Of a stretch of DNA of 64,000 nt, positions 25,441 through 34,473 are shown piece by piece; the first letter of the stretch is position 1; every line of letters begins with the position of its first letter. The notes beneath the pieces were generated by a model. The model saw only the letters and a list, made by a program, of their open reading frames with translations, had not been told where the DNA came from and ran no database searches. The stretch lies in NCBI RefSeq assembly GCF_017377735.1, contig NZ_JAFVMH010000002.1, positions 682,001-746,000 of the forward strand, read 5' to 3'. The stretch comes from Acetobacter garciniae. GTDB taxonomy: Bacteria; Pseudomonadota; Alphaproteobacteria; Acetobacterales; Acetobacteraceae. Made by a program: the position numbers and the translations under genes.

Positions 25441-26316
25441 CTACCAGACCAGGCGGGGGACGGCGGCCACGGGGTGCAGGCCCGCGCCATGGACCTCGGC
25501 CGCGGCAAGTTCCGCGTCGTTGCCGATCATTTCCTGGTGAATGCCGCCAAGAATCCACAGGCTGTCCACCCCTGCGGCGGCGGCGCCCCTGATATCGGTT
25601 TCCAGCGCATCCCCAATGGCCAGGATACGTGTGCGTGGCACGTCCAGCATGGCCAGCACGGGTTCGTACACGCGGGGATAGGGTTTGCCGATCCAGCAGA
25701 CATCTCCACCCTGTTCGGCGTAGGACGCGGCCAGCGCACCCGCGCAGATCTGGCGCACCCCACCTTTGATGACCACCATGTCCGGGTTGGCGCAGATCAT
25801 GGGCAGGCCACGGGCCAGGCAGGTCTGGAGTTCGGGCAGGTAGGGGTCGAGCGAGCCCGCGCCGCGGTCCAGGTCCGGCCCGGTATTGATGACAAAATCC
25901 GCCTCCCGCGCGGAGTTGACACGCCGCAGGCCCAGATCGTCATACAGTTCCTGGTCGTACGTGCCGCCGATATGGAGCATGGTATGGCCCAGCCGGGCAA
26001 ACCAGGGGTCCGTTTTCTCGCGCAGCAGGCGGTGGGTTTCCTCCCCGCTGGTCATGATCCCGTCATACAGTTCGGAGGTCACGCCAAACCCTTCAAGCTG
26101 GCTGGCCACCACATGGGCCGGGCGTGGCGCGTTGGACAGCAGGACCACACGCTTGTCCGCCTTGCGCAGGGCCTGCAGGCAGGCAATGGCCCCGTCGAAC
26201 GGGCGCACGCCGTCATGGACCGTGCCCCACAGATCGACGATATACCCGTCATAATGCTGTGCCAGGTCCGCAAGTCCGCCCAGCATGGGCAGGGAAGGGG
26301 GAATGTGTGCGTTCAC
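25441..26316 (-). CDS. HAD-superfamily hydrolase (class IIA)
   Basis: A 291-residue HAD-IIA protein. The nucleophile motif is YIVDLWGTVHDG, where Trp stands at the usual second Asp, as is normal in this subgroup (TIGR01459). Motif II is VVLLSNAPRP, the cap region follows, then motif III Lys (WIGKPYPRVYEP) and motif IV ILAIGDALETDIRGAAAAG. Such proteins are phosphatases of sugars, nucleotides or glycerol phosphates; the substrate is unknown. The start overlaps the pyrD stop by 4 bases (ATGA), so the two are coupled. Confidence 0.88.
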   Translation of the reverse strand: MNAHIPPSLPMLGGLADLAQHYDGYIVDLWGTVHDGVRPFDGAIACLQALRKADKRVVLLSNAPRPAHVVASQLEGFGVTSELYDGIMTSGEETHRLLREKTDPWFARLGHTMLHIGGTYDQELYDDLGLRRVNSAREADFVINTGPDLDRGAGSLDPYLPELQTCLARGLPMICANPDMVVIKGGVRQICAGALAASYAEQGGDVCWIGKPYPRVYEPVLAMLDVPRTRILAIGDALETDIRGAAAAGVDSLWILGGIHQEMIGNDAELAAAEVHGAGLHPVAAVPRLVW

Positions 26317-27389
26317 AGGTCTGCTCCGCGAATATCGGCCAGGGTTTCAATACCGTCGCGGCGCATGATGGCCAGCATTTCCTGCTTGAGCCGCGTGACA
26401 AGGGCCGGACCTTCATAGGCGAAGGCGGTGTAGACCTGCACCAGATCGGCCCCAAGGCGAATCCGCTTGAGGATATCGGCCCCGGTTTCTATGCCGCCTG
26501 CCGCCACCAGCGTCAGCCGACCCGCCGCCACCCTGGCCGCCAGATGCAGCACGGCGGTCGCGCGCGGGGCCAGCGGGCGGCCTGACAGGCCACCGGCTTC
26601 CCCCTTGTCGGGGCTTTGCAGGTGGGGTGGGCGGGCCAGCGTGGTGTTGCTCAGGATAAGCCCGCTGGCCCCACCCGCGATCGCGGCTTCGACAATGGGG
26701 GGAATGGCGTCGTCTTCCAGGTCGGGGGCCAGCTTGACCAGAATGGGCGGGCAGTCCCCACCGTGGCGGGCGGCTATGGCGTCCAGGATGCCCTTCAGCC
26801 GTGCCGCATCCTGCAAGCCGCGCAGCCCCGGCGTGTTGGGGGAGGACACGTTCAGCACGACGTAGTTCACATAGGGTTTTACCCGCGCGACCAAGGCCGG
26901 GTAGTCCCGTTCGGGGTCGGCCCCCGTCTTGTTGATGCCGATATTGGCCCCGATCGGCACGCCGGCCCCACCACCCTTGCCCGATGGCAGGGGGCGCGTC
27001 AGCCGGGCCAGCCTGACCGCGAACCGGTCTATGCCCTGGTTGTTGAAGCCCATGCGGTTGATGACGGCCCTGTCTTCCTCAAGCCGGAACAGGCGCGGGC
27101 GGGGGTTTCCGGCCTGCGGGCGGGGGGTTACGGTCCCCGCCTCCACAAACCCGAAGCCCAGCCGGGCGAGTGGGCGCAGCACGCGGGCGTTCTTGTCGAA
27201 CCCCGCCGCAATGCCGATGGGGTTGGAAAACCGCATGCCCAGTGCGCGCGTGGCCAGGGCGGGGTCATCCTCGGGGCGGCGAAAGGGAACGCCCACCCCC
27301 AGCATCAGGGCATCGAGTGCGAGCTCGTGCATTTTTTCGGGATCGAACTGGCGCAGCACCGGCAGTGCTAGGGAGGTAAGGCTGGACAT
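26313..27389 (-). CDS. pyrD: Dihydroorotate dehydrogenase (quinone)
   Basis: A 358-residue class 2 enzyme, membrane-associated, oxidising dihydroorotate to orotate in pyrimidine synthesis with quinone as acceptor. It has the N-terminal helix region of class 2 (LRQFDPEKMHELALDALM), FMN-binding FSNPIGIAAGFDKNA, the NRMGFNN motif, the catalytic Ser in NVSSPNTPGLR, VKLAPDL and the C-terminal GGIETGADILKRIRLGADLVQVYTAF. The HAD gene overlaps its stop. A near-perfect Fur box lies 93 bases upstream of its start but more probably serves the divergent gene. Confidence 0.97.
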   Translation of the reverse strand: MSSLTSLALPVLRQFDPEKMHELALDALMLGVGVPFRRPEDDPALATRALGMRFSNPIGIAAGFDKNARVLRPLARLGFGFVEAGTVTPRPQAGNPRPRLFRLEEDRAVINRMGFNNQGIDRFAVRLARLTRPLPSGKGGGAGVPIGANIGINKTGADPERDYPALVARVKPYVNYVVLNVSSPNTPGLRGLQDAARLKGILDAIAARHGGDCPPILVKLAPDLEDDAIPPIVEAAIAGGASGLILSNTTLARPPHLQSPDKGEAGGLSGRPLAPRATAVLHLAARVAAGRLTLVAAGGIETGADILKRIRLGADLVQVYTAFAYEGPALVTRLKQEMLAIMRRDGIETLADIRGADL

Positions 27390-27481
27390 GGGCTGAGTAC
27401 TGCCTCAACTCCCCCCGCAAGGAAAGAAAAAAACAGAGCGCCGCATGGCGGGCCAGGGCGGTGACTTTTCTTGGTTGCAAA

Positions 27482-27496
27482 TGAGAATGATTATCA
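27482..27496. promoter_or_regulatory. Fur-box-like operator
   Basis: The 15-mer on the minus strand is TGATAATCATTCTCA, a 14/15 match to the Fur 7-1-7 pattern TGATAATnATTATCA. It sits 58 bases upstream of the gene at 27555 and 93 bases upstream of divergent pyrD, in the place of a promoter operator. Confidence 0.7.
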
Positions 27497-27554
27497 ATAA
27501 AAGGGTGTTATCGCAGAACAGGGGGATGGAGGCGACCTGCCTCCAGGACATGCC

Positions 27555-28229
27555 ATGACAGATTCGCCCGTTTTCCTGACCGACCTGCCCGCCTCCGAAA
27601 GGCTGACAGTATGGGCCATTCGCCGTCTTGCGGGGCAGGCCACCCCCCAGGCCGCGCCCCAGTCCACACAGCCGGGGCGTTGCATGGGGCGTGCGGTGCA
27701 GTCCTCATCATCATCGTCACGGGGCAGGGGGGCGTCATCGGGCACGGCGGCTGGGCTGTTCCTGCCCTGTTTCCGGCGCGAATTCCTGGCGGTTGCCCAG
27801 GCTTTTCACGAGGCGATGACCGATATCGCGGCCCTGGAAATGCCCCGGCTCGATATCCGTTCGGGCAGCATGCTGGCCGTGACCGAGACGGAATACGCGC
27901 TTTTGCTGGCCACGGCCGCCGGCCAGAACGAGCGCGAAGCCGAAATGCACGCCGTGCTGCGCCATGTGCTGCCCTTCGGGGGGCTACGCGCACGCATGGT
28001 CAGTGCGCTGGCAACGCTGGGGGCCTGCCTGGCCGGGGCGGGCTACTGGCTGTCGCACCATGTCGCGCGCATGCCGCTCTCGCGCATGGATGAACCGGGG
28101 CGTGGGGCAATGGTGGCTTACCCGCAGGCTTTGTCCCTTTCGCGCTGGCAGGATATCGGCCTGGGCGGGCCTGCCGCCCCCGGCCTGTCGCCGGTGAATT
28201 CCTACCTGGCCGATGCAACCCGCGCCTGA
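27555..28229 (+). CDS. Unknown protein downstream of a Fur box
   Basis: A 224-residue protein that I do not recognise. An N-terminal ERLTVWAIRRLAGQ helix is followed by a Pro/Ser-rich stretch (SSSSSSRGRG). A helical region (FRREFLAVAQAFHEAMTDIA, then EYALLLATAAGQNEREAEMHAVLRHVL) precedes a probable membrane or hydrophobic segment near 160-180 (MVSALATLGACLAGAGYWL). No signal peptide is seen. It stands between divergent pyrD and dinB. The operator upstream suggests iron-dependent repression. Confidence 0.65.
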   Translation: MTDSPVFLTDLPASERLTVWAIRRLAGQATPQAAPQSTQPGRCMGRAVQSSSSSSRGRGASSGTAAGLFLPCFRREFLAVAQAFHEAMTDIAALEMPRLDIRSGSMLAVTETEYALLLATAAGQNEREAEMHAVLRHVLPFGGLRARMVSALATLGACLAGAGYWLSHHVARMPLSRMDEPGRGAMVAYPQALSLSRWQDIGLGGPAAPGLSPVNSYLADATRA

Positions 28230-28277
28230 GCGGGAACGACCGTAATCGTCCCGGCAAATCCCGTGTTCGCACGGGTT

Positions 28278-28292
28278 GTTCCTCTTCTGTTC
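28278..28292 (+). promoter_or_regulatory. LexA (SOS) box upstream of dinB
   Basis: The sequence GTTCCTCTTCTGTTC is an exact GTTC-N7-GTTC, the alphaproteobacterial LexA box. It lies 35 bases before the dinB ATG, where it would block the promoter until DNA damage. Confidence 0.8.
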
Positions 28293-28326
28293 CAGAACGG
28301 GCGAGGGCGTGCTATGGGTTGTGGCC

Positions 28327-29406
28327 ATGACGTCGAGCCTGCGCCGCATTATCCATATCGACATGGATGCCTTTTATGCATCGGTCGAACAGCGCGACAA
28401 TCCTGCCTTGCGTGGGCTGCCTGTCGCTGTCGGCCGCAATCAGGAACGCGGTGTGGTGGCCGCGGCCAGTTACGAGGCACGTAAATTCGGGGTCCGTTCG
28501 GCCATGCCGTCTTTGCTGGCCAGCAGGCGCTGCCCCAACCTTGTGTTCACCCCACCCCGGTTCGAGGTGTACCGCGCGGTCTCGGCCCAGATCCACGCCA
28601 TTTTTACCCGGTTCACGCCCCTGGTGCAGCCGCTTTCGCTGGATGAGGCCTATCTGGATGTCACGCATCCTTTGCTGGACAGGCCTTCGGCCACCGCCAT
28701 CGCGCAGGAAATTCGCGCCCTTATTGCCCGGCAGACGGGGCTTACGGCCTCTGCCGGTGTGTCCTACAACAAGTTCCTGGCCAAGCTGGCATCCGATTAT
28801 CGCAAGCCCGACGGGCTGTTCGTCATCCCACCCGGCAAGGGGGAGGCCTTTGTGGCCACTCTGTCGGTCAAGGCGTTCCATGGGGTGGGCCCGGCCACGG
28901 CGCGGCGCATGAACGCGCTGGGTATCCAGACCGGGGCAGATCTGCGGGCCTGCCCGCTGGACGTGCTGCAACAGCATTTCGGCAAGGCGGCGGCGTTCTA
29001 TTATGGAATCGCCCGGGGGGAGGACAATCGCCCCGTGGACCCCGACCGCCCGCGCAAATCCCTGGGCAAGGAGACGACCTTCGACCACGACCTGCACGCC
29101 CCGGCCGATCTGGCCGATGCCGTGCGCGATCTGGCGGCCAAGGTCTGGGCAGGGTGCGAAAAGCGCGGGCTGTCGGGCCGTACCGTAACGCTGAAACTGC
29201 GCCATGCCGATTTCAACCAGGTCACACGCAGCAGTTCGGTCATGCAGCCGCTCAGAAACGGGCCGGAACTGGAGCAGGCCAGCCTGCAACTGCTGCGCGG
29301 CCTTTACCCCCTGCGCGCCCCCGTGCGCCTGCTGGGGGTGACGGTATCGGCCCTGTGTACCGCCCATTCCGCGGCCGAGCAGCTTAGCCTGCTCCCCCTT
29401 GCCTGA
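28327..29406 (+). CDS. dinB: DNA polymerase IV
   Basis: A 359-residue Y-family translesion polymerase. Catalytic motifs are IIHIDMDAFYASVEQR at the N-terminus, then ARKFGVRSAMP and LSLDEAYLDVT (the SLDEAYLD acidic pair), SAGVSYNKFLAKLASDYRKPDG, the HhH region FHGVGPATARRMNALGI and the little-finger domain. The C-terminus ends in EQLSLLPLA, which resembles the beta-clamp binding QLxLF motif. ATG 28327 was chosen over an upstream in-frame ATG at 28276, because the LexA box lies between. Probably SOS-induced. Confidence 0.97.
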   Translation: MTSSLRRIIHIDMDAFYASVEQRDNPALRGLPVAVGRNQERGVVAAASYEARKFGVRSAMPSLLASRRCPNLVFTPPRFEVYRAVSAQIHAIFTRFTPLVQPLSLDEAYLDVTHPLLDRPSATAIAQEIRALIARQTGLTASAGVSYNKFLAKLASDYRKPDGLFVIPPGKGEAFVATLSVKAFHGVGPATARRMNALGIQTGADLRACPLDVLQQHFGKAAAFYYGIARGEDNRPVDPDRPRKSLGKETTFDHDLHAPADLADAVRDLAAKVWAGCEKRGLSGRTVTLKLRHADFNQVTRSSSVMQPLRNGPELEQASLQLLRGLYPLRAPVRLLGVTVSALCTAHSAAEQLSLLPLA

Positions 29407-29486
29407 GACTGCGGCCCGTCTTCGGTTTCAAACAGGTGGGACCAGCCACTTACGGTTATGAGCGCCCACCGCGATCGCCTGCGGGG

Positions 29487-31382
29487 CTATTCCCCTATTG
29501 CCGCACCGCCGGGGTGGCGGCGGTCATAGCCGCCGTAATAGGGCGCGCTGCCACGCACGCCCAGCCTTGGGCCACCGACCAGAATCCCTTCGGGAATACC
29601 CCAGGGCGCATGGGGCGTGAAACGATAGCCCTCCTGCTCGAGTGTGTGCTCCACCTGCGGGCTCAGCGCGCCCGATTCCATTTCCACCACATCGGGCAGC
29701 CATTGTTCGTGCAGGCGGGGCAGGTCGATGGCCTGCTGGATATCCAGCCCGTAATCCACCACACCCAGCACCACCGACAGCACAATGGTGGGAATACGCG
29801 ACCCGCCAGGGCTGCCGATGACCAGCACGGGCTTGCCCCCACGCGTAAGAATGGTGGGCGCCATGGAGGAAAGCGGTGTCTTGCCGGGGGCTATGGCGTT
29901 GGCCGTGCTGCCGGGAATGCCGAACATGTTGAAAGCACCCGGCTTGATGGAAAAATCATCCATCTCGTCATTGAGGAAAAAGCCCGCATCCCCCGCCATG
30001 ACTTTCGCGCCGAACCAGCCGTTCAGCGTATAGGTGGTGGAAATGGCAAAGCCGCTCTTATCGATCACCGAAAACTGCGTGGTTTCCAGCTTTTCGGCGC
30101 TGGCCTGTCCGGGCTTCAGGGCGGTGGATGGTACTGCACGGTCGGTGGGGATCTGTGCGCGCACGGCGGCTATGTAGGACAGGTCCAGCAGGTGGGTCAC
30201 CGGATTTTGCACAAAGGCCGGGTCGCCCAGGTCGCGCCTGTCCGAATAGGCATGGCGCATGGCTTCTATTTCACGTTGCAGGGCAGGGGCCGTATGCAGC
30301 CCCAGGGCGTGCATGTCGTAGCCCGAGAGAATATCCAGCATTTCGCACAGGGCCACGCCACCAGCGCTGGGTGGGGGGGCGGTTTCCACCAAATAGCCGC
30401 GGTAACTGCATTGCAGGGGGGGCAGGTCACGCGGCCTGTAGCCTGCGAAATCCGCCATTTGCAGCAGGCCGCCACCTTGCTGCGACGCGGCGATGACAGT
30501 GCGGGCGATCGGCCCCCGGTAGAAGGCGTCCGCCCCGTCGCGGGCGATTGTCTCAAGCGTGCGGGCCAGGTTGCGCTGCACAAGCCTGTCGCCCACCTGA
30601 AGGGGCGAGCCATCGGGCCGCAGGAAAATCCTGCGCGCGTAAGGGTCTTTGGCAAAGGCCTCGGTCGAGGTGTGGAGCAGTTCCACATCGCCCTCGCCCA
30701 GCACAAACCCGTCCCGCGCCAGGGCAATGGCGGGGGCCATCACCGTCTGGCGCGGCAGGTGCCCCCAGCGGCGGTGCACGTCCTCAAGCCCTGCGACAGT
30801 GCCGGGTACGGCCACCGCCTTCCAGCCCAGAATGGACTGCCCGGCTATGACATTGCCCTTGCTGTCCAGGTACATGTCCGGTGTGGCGGCGAGGGGGGCT
30901 TTTTCACGGAAATCGATGAAGACGGCGGGTTTGCCCGGCGGGCGCAGCAGCATGAACCCGCCCCCGCCAATATTGCCGGCCGCCGGGTACACCACGGCCA
31001 GCGCGTAGCCCATGGCCACGGCGGCATCGGCCGCGTTACCACCCTGCGCCAGAATGCGCGCCCCCACTGCCGAGGCAAGTTTCTGCGCGGATACGGCCAT
31101 GCCGTGCCGGCCCTCGGCCGGGGCCAGGGGCGTGTACCTGCTCGCCTGGGCGGGGCCAAGGGCCAGCGGGTCGGGGTTGCTCGATGGCGTGGAACTGGAG
31201 AGTGCGGGTTGGGCCGTGCCGGGGCGTGGTGCGGGCAGGCTGGCCGCAAGGGCCGCCCCCGCCCGGTCCGTGCCCCGTGCGCCGGGTATGCCCATGGGCA
31301 GGGCGGGTGGCAGGCACGCAAAAAGGGCCGTGAACGCAAGGCCCGCAACAAGACGGGTACGGCTTGGGGGCCTGGCGTTCAT
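29487..31382 (-). CDS. ggt: Gamma-glutamyltransferase
   Basis: A 631-residue Ntn-hydrolase with an N-terminal signal-like segment (LVAGLAFTALFACLPPALP), so periplasmic. The autoprocessing/catalytic Thr is in LETTQFSVIDKSG, near residue 433; Gln stands where E. coli has His, a common change. Other family features are GGNAADAAVAMGYALAVV, GGGGFMLLR, PPPSAGGVALCEML, TPLSSMAPTIL and IGSPGGSRIPT. It hydrolyses or transfers the gamma-glutamyl group of glutathione. It follows map after 5 bases on the same strand, in one transcript. Confidence 0.95.
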   Translation of the reverse strand: MNARPPSRTRLVAGLAFTALFACLPPALPMGIPGARGTDRAGAALAASLPAPRPGTAQPALSSSTPSSNPDPLALGPAQASRYTPLAPAEGRHGMAVSAQKLASAVGARILAQGGNAADAAVAMGYALAVVYPAAGNIGGGGFMLLRPPGKPAVFIDFREKAPLAATPDMYLDSKGNVIAGQSILGWKAVAVPGTVAGLEDVHRRWGHLPRQTVMAPAIALARDGFVLGEGDVELLHTSTEAFAKDPYARRIFLRPDGSPLQVGDRLVQRNLARTLETIARDGADAFYRGPIARTVIAASQQGGGLLQMADFAGYRPRDLPPLQCSYRGYLVETAPPPSAGGVALCEMLDILSGYDMHALGLHTAPALQREIEAMRHAYSDRRDLGDPAFVQNPVTHLLDLSYIAAVRAQIPTDRAVPSTALKPGQASAEKLETTQFSVIDKSGFAISTTYTLNGWFGAKVMAGDAGFFLNDEMDDFSIKPGAFNMFGIPGSTANAIAPGKTPLSSMAPTILTRGGKPVLVIGSPGGSRIPTIVLSVVLGVVDYGLDIQQAIDLPRLHEQWLPDVVEMESGALSPQVEHTLEQEGYRFTPHAPWGIPEGILVGGPRLGVRGSAPYYGGYDRRHPGGAAIGE

Positions 31383-31387
31383 GGCGG

Positions 31388-32188
31388 TTATCCTTTGGGC
31401 GTGTAGGGCGGGCAGGTATAGCCGGCAGGCGAGAGCGTGAAGATCTCGTACCCTGTTTCGGTCACGGCCAGCATATGCTCGAACTGGGCGGAAAGGGAGC
31501 GGTCACGCGTGACGGCGGTCCACCCGTCTTCAAGAATTTTCACGTCCGGCTTGCCGATATTGAGCATGGGCTCGATGGTGAACACCATGCCGGCCTTGAG
31601 CTTCAGCCCTTCGCCCGGGCGGCCGAAATGCAGGATATTGGGTTCGGCATGGAAGGTCCGGCCAATGCCATGGCCGCAGAAATCCTCCACGATCGAATAG
31701 CGCTGCTTTTCCGCATAGCTTTGAATGGCATGGCCGATATCGCCCAATGTCGCACCGGGGCGCACGACCTCTATGCCGCGCATCAGTGCTTCATAGGTGG
31801 CGCTCACCAGCTTGGCGGCCTTCACGGCAACCTTGCCCACGGTATACATGCGGCTGGTATCGCCAAACCAGTCATTGAGCTTGGGGGTGACATCGATATT
31901 CACGATATCGCCCTCCTGCAACAGCCGTTCGCCCGGAATGCCGTGGCAGACCACATGGTTGATGGAAATGCAGCACGACTTGGGATAGCCGCGATAGTTC
32001 AGCGGCCCCGGCGTGGCCCCATGCGCCAGCGTATATTCGTGAATAATGCGGTCCAGTTCCCCTGTGGACATGCCGGGGCGCACGTAGGGGGTGATCATGT
32101 CGAGCGTTTCAGCGGCAAGACGGCCTGCGGCGCGCAGCCCTTTGTAATCTTCTTCAGTATGGATAACGATACCGCCTCTACCCGCCAT
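31388..32188 (-). CDS. map: Methionine aminopeptidase (type I)
   Basis: A 266-residue metallo-aminopeptidase removing the initiator Met from nascent proteins. The metal ligands are seen as ID in GDIVNIDVTPKLNDWFGDTSRMY (two Asp), His in CGHGIGRTFHAEPNI, Glu in MVFTIEPM and Glu in SAQFEHMLAVTE. The active-site His is in INHVVCHGIPG. The N-terminal sequence and length match type Ia enzymes. ggt lies 5 bases downstream. An upstream promoter should be in 32189-32454, where I see only GC-rich sequence with a short direct repeat (CGCCAGTGACAG), and no gene. Confidence 0.97.
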   Translation of the reverse strand: MAGRGGIVIHTEEDYKGLRAAGRLAAETLDMITPYVRPGMSTGELDRIIHEYTLAHGATPGPLNYRGYPKSCCISINHVVCHGIPGERLLQEGDIVNIDVTPKLNDWFGDTSRMYTVGKVAVKAAKLVSATYEALMRGIEVVRPGATLGDIGHAIQSYAEKQRYSIVEDFCGHGIGRTFHAEPNILHFGRPGEGLKLKAGMVFTIEPMLNIGKPDVKILEDGWTAVTRDRSLSAQFEHMLAVTETGYEIFTLSPAGYTCPPYTPKG

Positions 32189-32454
32189 GTCCGACCCTCC
32201 GTCTCAACTGTGTCGTCACGCCGTCCGTGCCGGCGCGTTTTTTTGCAAGGCGGCAAAGATGGAGATGGCGGACCATAAAGGCAACCCGTTTTCAGCCCCC
32301 AGCAGGCGCATAAAATATCCGGCCCGCCTGCAAGGCAGGGGGCAGAGGATATTCGCGCCACCCATCAGCCGGGCGGAAAAGCCAGCCAGCCCCACCCATC
32401 AGCTCCGCCAGTGACAGGGCCGCCAGTGACAGCCCCGCCAAGCAGGCGCGCCTG

Positions 32455-33648
32455 TCAGGTCCGGTTGGCTGCGGCGGAACGCCGGGCGGTCAGGTGGTGG
32501 GTTTCCACTGTGGAAATGGCACGTACCTTCGCACCCACCAGCCTGACATGGTGGCCATGTGCGGCAGTGGTCGCGGCAGCCCGATGTCCGTGGCGGACAG
32601 CATGGGGGGCGGGGGCCTCCGCCACTTCAAGCGGCCGATGCCGGGTGCTTGCTGCCATGACAAGGGCGCGCCGTCCATTCCGGCCCGTGGCATGCGGGCT
32701 GGCGTGGGCCAGCAGCAGCGGGCGCGCGACGGGGGCGACCCCTTCGGCGTCAAAACCATGGTCGAGCTGGTCCGCCATCGCCAGCGAACGCTGGGTGTTG
32801 CTGGCCGCCCCCATGACAACGCCGACCAGGCGCACGTTATCGCGCACGGCCGAGGTTACGAGGTTATGCCCAGCTTCCTGCGTGTAGCCGGTCTTCATGC
32901 CGTCGGCCCCCACATAGGCTTTGAGCATCGGGTTGTGGTTGGGAATGATCCGGCGGTGGAAGCGGAAGGATTCGGTGGAAAAATAATGGTAATATTCCGG
33001 GAAATCCGCGATCAGCCTGCGGCCCAGCGTTGCCAGGTCGCGCGCGGTGGTCATCTGTTCGGGATCGGGCAGGCCGGATGCGTTGCGGAAGGTCGTGTTC
33101 GTCATGCCCATGGAACGGGCCTGCTGGGTCATCATGGCGGCGAACTGCTGTTCATCCCCCCCGCCGATCAGTTCGCCCAATGCACAGGCGGCGTCGTTGG
33201 CGGACTTGGTCACCAGGGCCAGGATGGCCTCTTCCACATTCAGATGCGTGCCCGGCACCAGCCCCAGCTTGGACGGTTCCATGGTAGAGGCATGGATGGA
33301 GACCGGCACGGTCTGGTCAGGCGTGATGGCCCCGGCCTTGAGCGCGCGGAAGGCCATGTACAGGGTCATGAGCTTGGTCAGGCTGGCGGGGTAGCGGCGC
33401 AGGTCCGGGTCGGCCTGCGACAGCACGGCCCCCGTATTGGCATCCACCACGATGGAGCTGATCTGCCCGGCGTACTGGGCGTGGGCCTTGCCCAGGGTTA
33501 CGGCGCTCAGGGCGATACCGGTGAGAAGACCCACCCATCTGCCGCGAGCGCGCTGCGTTTTCGCGGCTGTTGCGTCGGTCCGATGGGGTGCCTGCCCATA
33601 CGCGTGTTGTTTCGCCACTGTTACCCCCGCCTGCTCACTGTAAAGCAC
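32455..33648 (-). CDS. dacA: D-alanyl-D-alanine carboxypeptidase (PBP5/6 type)
   Basis: A 397-residue S11 serine peptidase trimming the terminal D-Ala of peptidoglycan stem peptides. The Sec signal ends near residue 58 (KAHAQ). Catalytic motifs are SLTK (Ser89-Lys92), SAN in VTKSANDAACALG and KTG in DGMKTGYTQEAG. After the core, the C-terminal ~90 residues are His/Arg/Ala-rich with no clear PBP5 C-terminal helix, so its membrane anchor may be missing or replaced. An alternative start is GTG inside VAKQH, 10 residues on. Confidence 0.93.
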   Translation of the reverse strand: MLYSEQAGVTVAKQHAYGQAPHRTDATAAKTQRARGRWVGLLTGIALSAVTLGKAHAQYAGQISSIVVDANTGAVLSQADPDLRRYPASLTKLMTLYMAFRALKAGAITPDQTVPVSIHASTMEPSKLGLVPGTHLNVEEAILALVTKSANDAACALGELIGGGDEQQFAAMMTQQARSMGMTNTTFRNASGLPDPEQMTTARDLATLGRRLIADFPEYYHYFSTESFRFHRRIIPNHNPMLKAYVGADGMKTGYTQEAGHNLVTSAVRDNVRLVGVVMGAASNTQRSLAMADQLDHGFDAEGVAPVARPLLLAHASPHATGRNGRRALVMAASTRHRPLEVAEAPAPHAVRHGHRAAATTAAHGHHVRLVGAKVRAISTVETHHLTARRSAAANRT

Positions 33649-33742
33649 TATTCCGCCTGTTGTTCAGAATCGCAAGGCCGCGACTGCAAAAAACTGGAGC
33701 GGCGTGAGGTGGCATGCGGTTTGTCGCACAACAGTTTGTTCA

Positions 33743-33758
33743 TGACATGTTGATGTCA
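33743..33758. promoter_or_regulatory. 16-bp palindrome between dacA and clpS
   Basis: TGACAT-GTTG-ATGTCA is a perfect inverted repeat in the 258-base gap between the divergent dacA and clpS genes. It could be an operator; no known regulator is matched. Confidence 0.4.
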
Positions 33759-33906
33759 TCTATGGCACAAATATGGCGATTCCTGTGCAAGAAAGCCGGG
33801 TTTTCCGCCCATTTCAGGTCTGCCCGGCCTTTTATCCGGCTTGCGCTTTCCAATATGATGGAAAAGAAGGGTCTTTCTAAAACCAGCTTGTTGGAGTTCT
33901 ACCGTT

Positions 33907-34287
33907 ATGGTCTCGCGTCGTTATCCTGATTTGCATACGGGCAATGGGCCGTCGCGGCGTGGGGGCGGCGGTACGGAGTCGGACCGGGAGGACGCGGATA
34001 TCGGCGTGGTGGTGCGTGCCAAGCCCAAGACCCGCAAGCCGGCCATGTACAAGGTGCTCATGCTCAACGACGACTACACGCCCATGGAGTTCGTCGTGTA
34101 TGTGCTCGAACGCTTTTTCCAGAAAAACCGGGAGGAAGCGACCGATATCATGCTCAACGTCCACAAGCGGGGCGTTGGCGTGTGCGGCGTGTTCACTTAC
34201 GAGGTGGCGGAAACCAAGGTGTCCCAGGTCATGGATCTGGCTCGCCAGAACCAGCACCCGCTGCAATGCACGATAGAAAAAGACTGA
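33907..34287 (+). CDS. clpS: ATP-dependent Clp protease adaptor ClpS
   Basis: A 126-residue adaptor that binds N-degron substrates and delivers them to ClpAP. The core motif [23 protein letters not shown] begins near residue 49, with the ND pair contacting the N-degron, and ends with [22 protein letters not shown]. The first ~45 residues are a charged, flexible extension. clpA follows after about 186 bases on the same strand. Confidence 0.96.
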   Translation: MVSRRYPDLHTGNGPSRRGGGGTESDREDADIGVVVRAKPKTRKPAMYKVLMLNDDYTPMEFVVYVLERFFQKNREEATDIMLNVHKRGVGVCGVFTYEVAETKVSQVMDLARQNQHPLQCTIEKD

Positions 34288-34319
34288 AGGGCGAAGGCGC
34301 AGGCCCGGCCCGGGGCCCC

Positions 34320-34336
34320 GTTTTGGGCGCCCCAAA
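34320..34336. terminator. Small palindrome in the clpS-clpA gap
   Basis: TTTTGGG-CGC-CCCAAAA is a 7-bp stem with T/A ends and could act as a weak two-way terminator or attenuator before clpA. Confidence 0.3.
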
Positions 34337-34473
34337 AGCGGATGTGACAATTTTTCTGCGCTTATGACTCGCAATTCCGGACGAAGCGGCCAAATATACT
34401 TTTCAGGGCATCCGGTCGTGGCGCTTCATGCTTCTGCCACGTCGGTAAAGCCTGGGGAAAGGAGCGTCTCGTC

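Noticed and set aside
29436-31406. A 656-codon open frame opposite ggt
   Set aside because: Shadow of the ggt codon pattern; ggt has all family motifs on the minus strand.
33714-33929. 71-codon frame before clpS
   Set aside because: It overlaps the clpS start in another frame, has no SD and no recognisable features.
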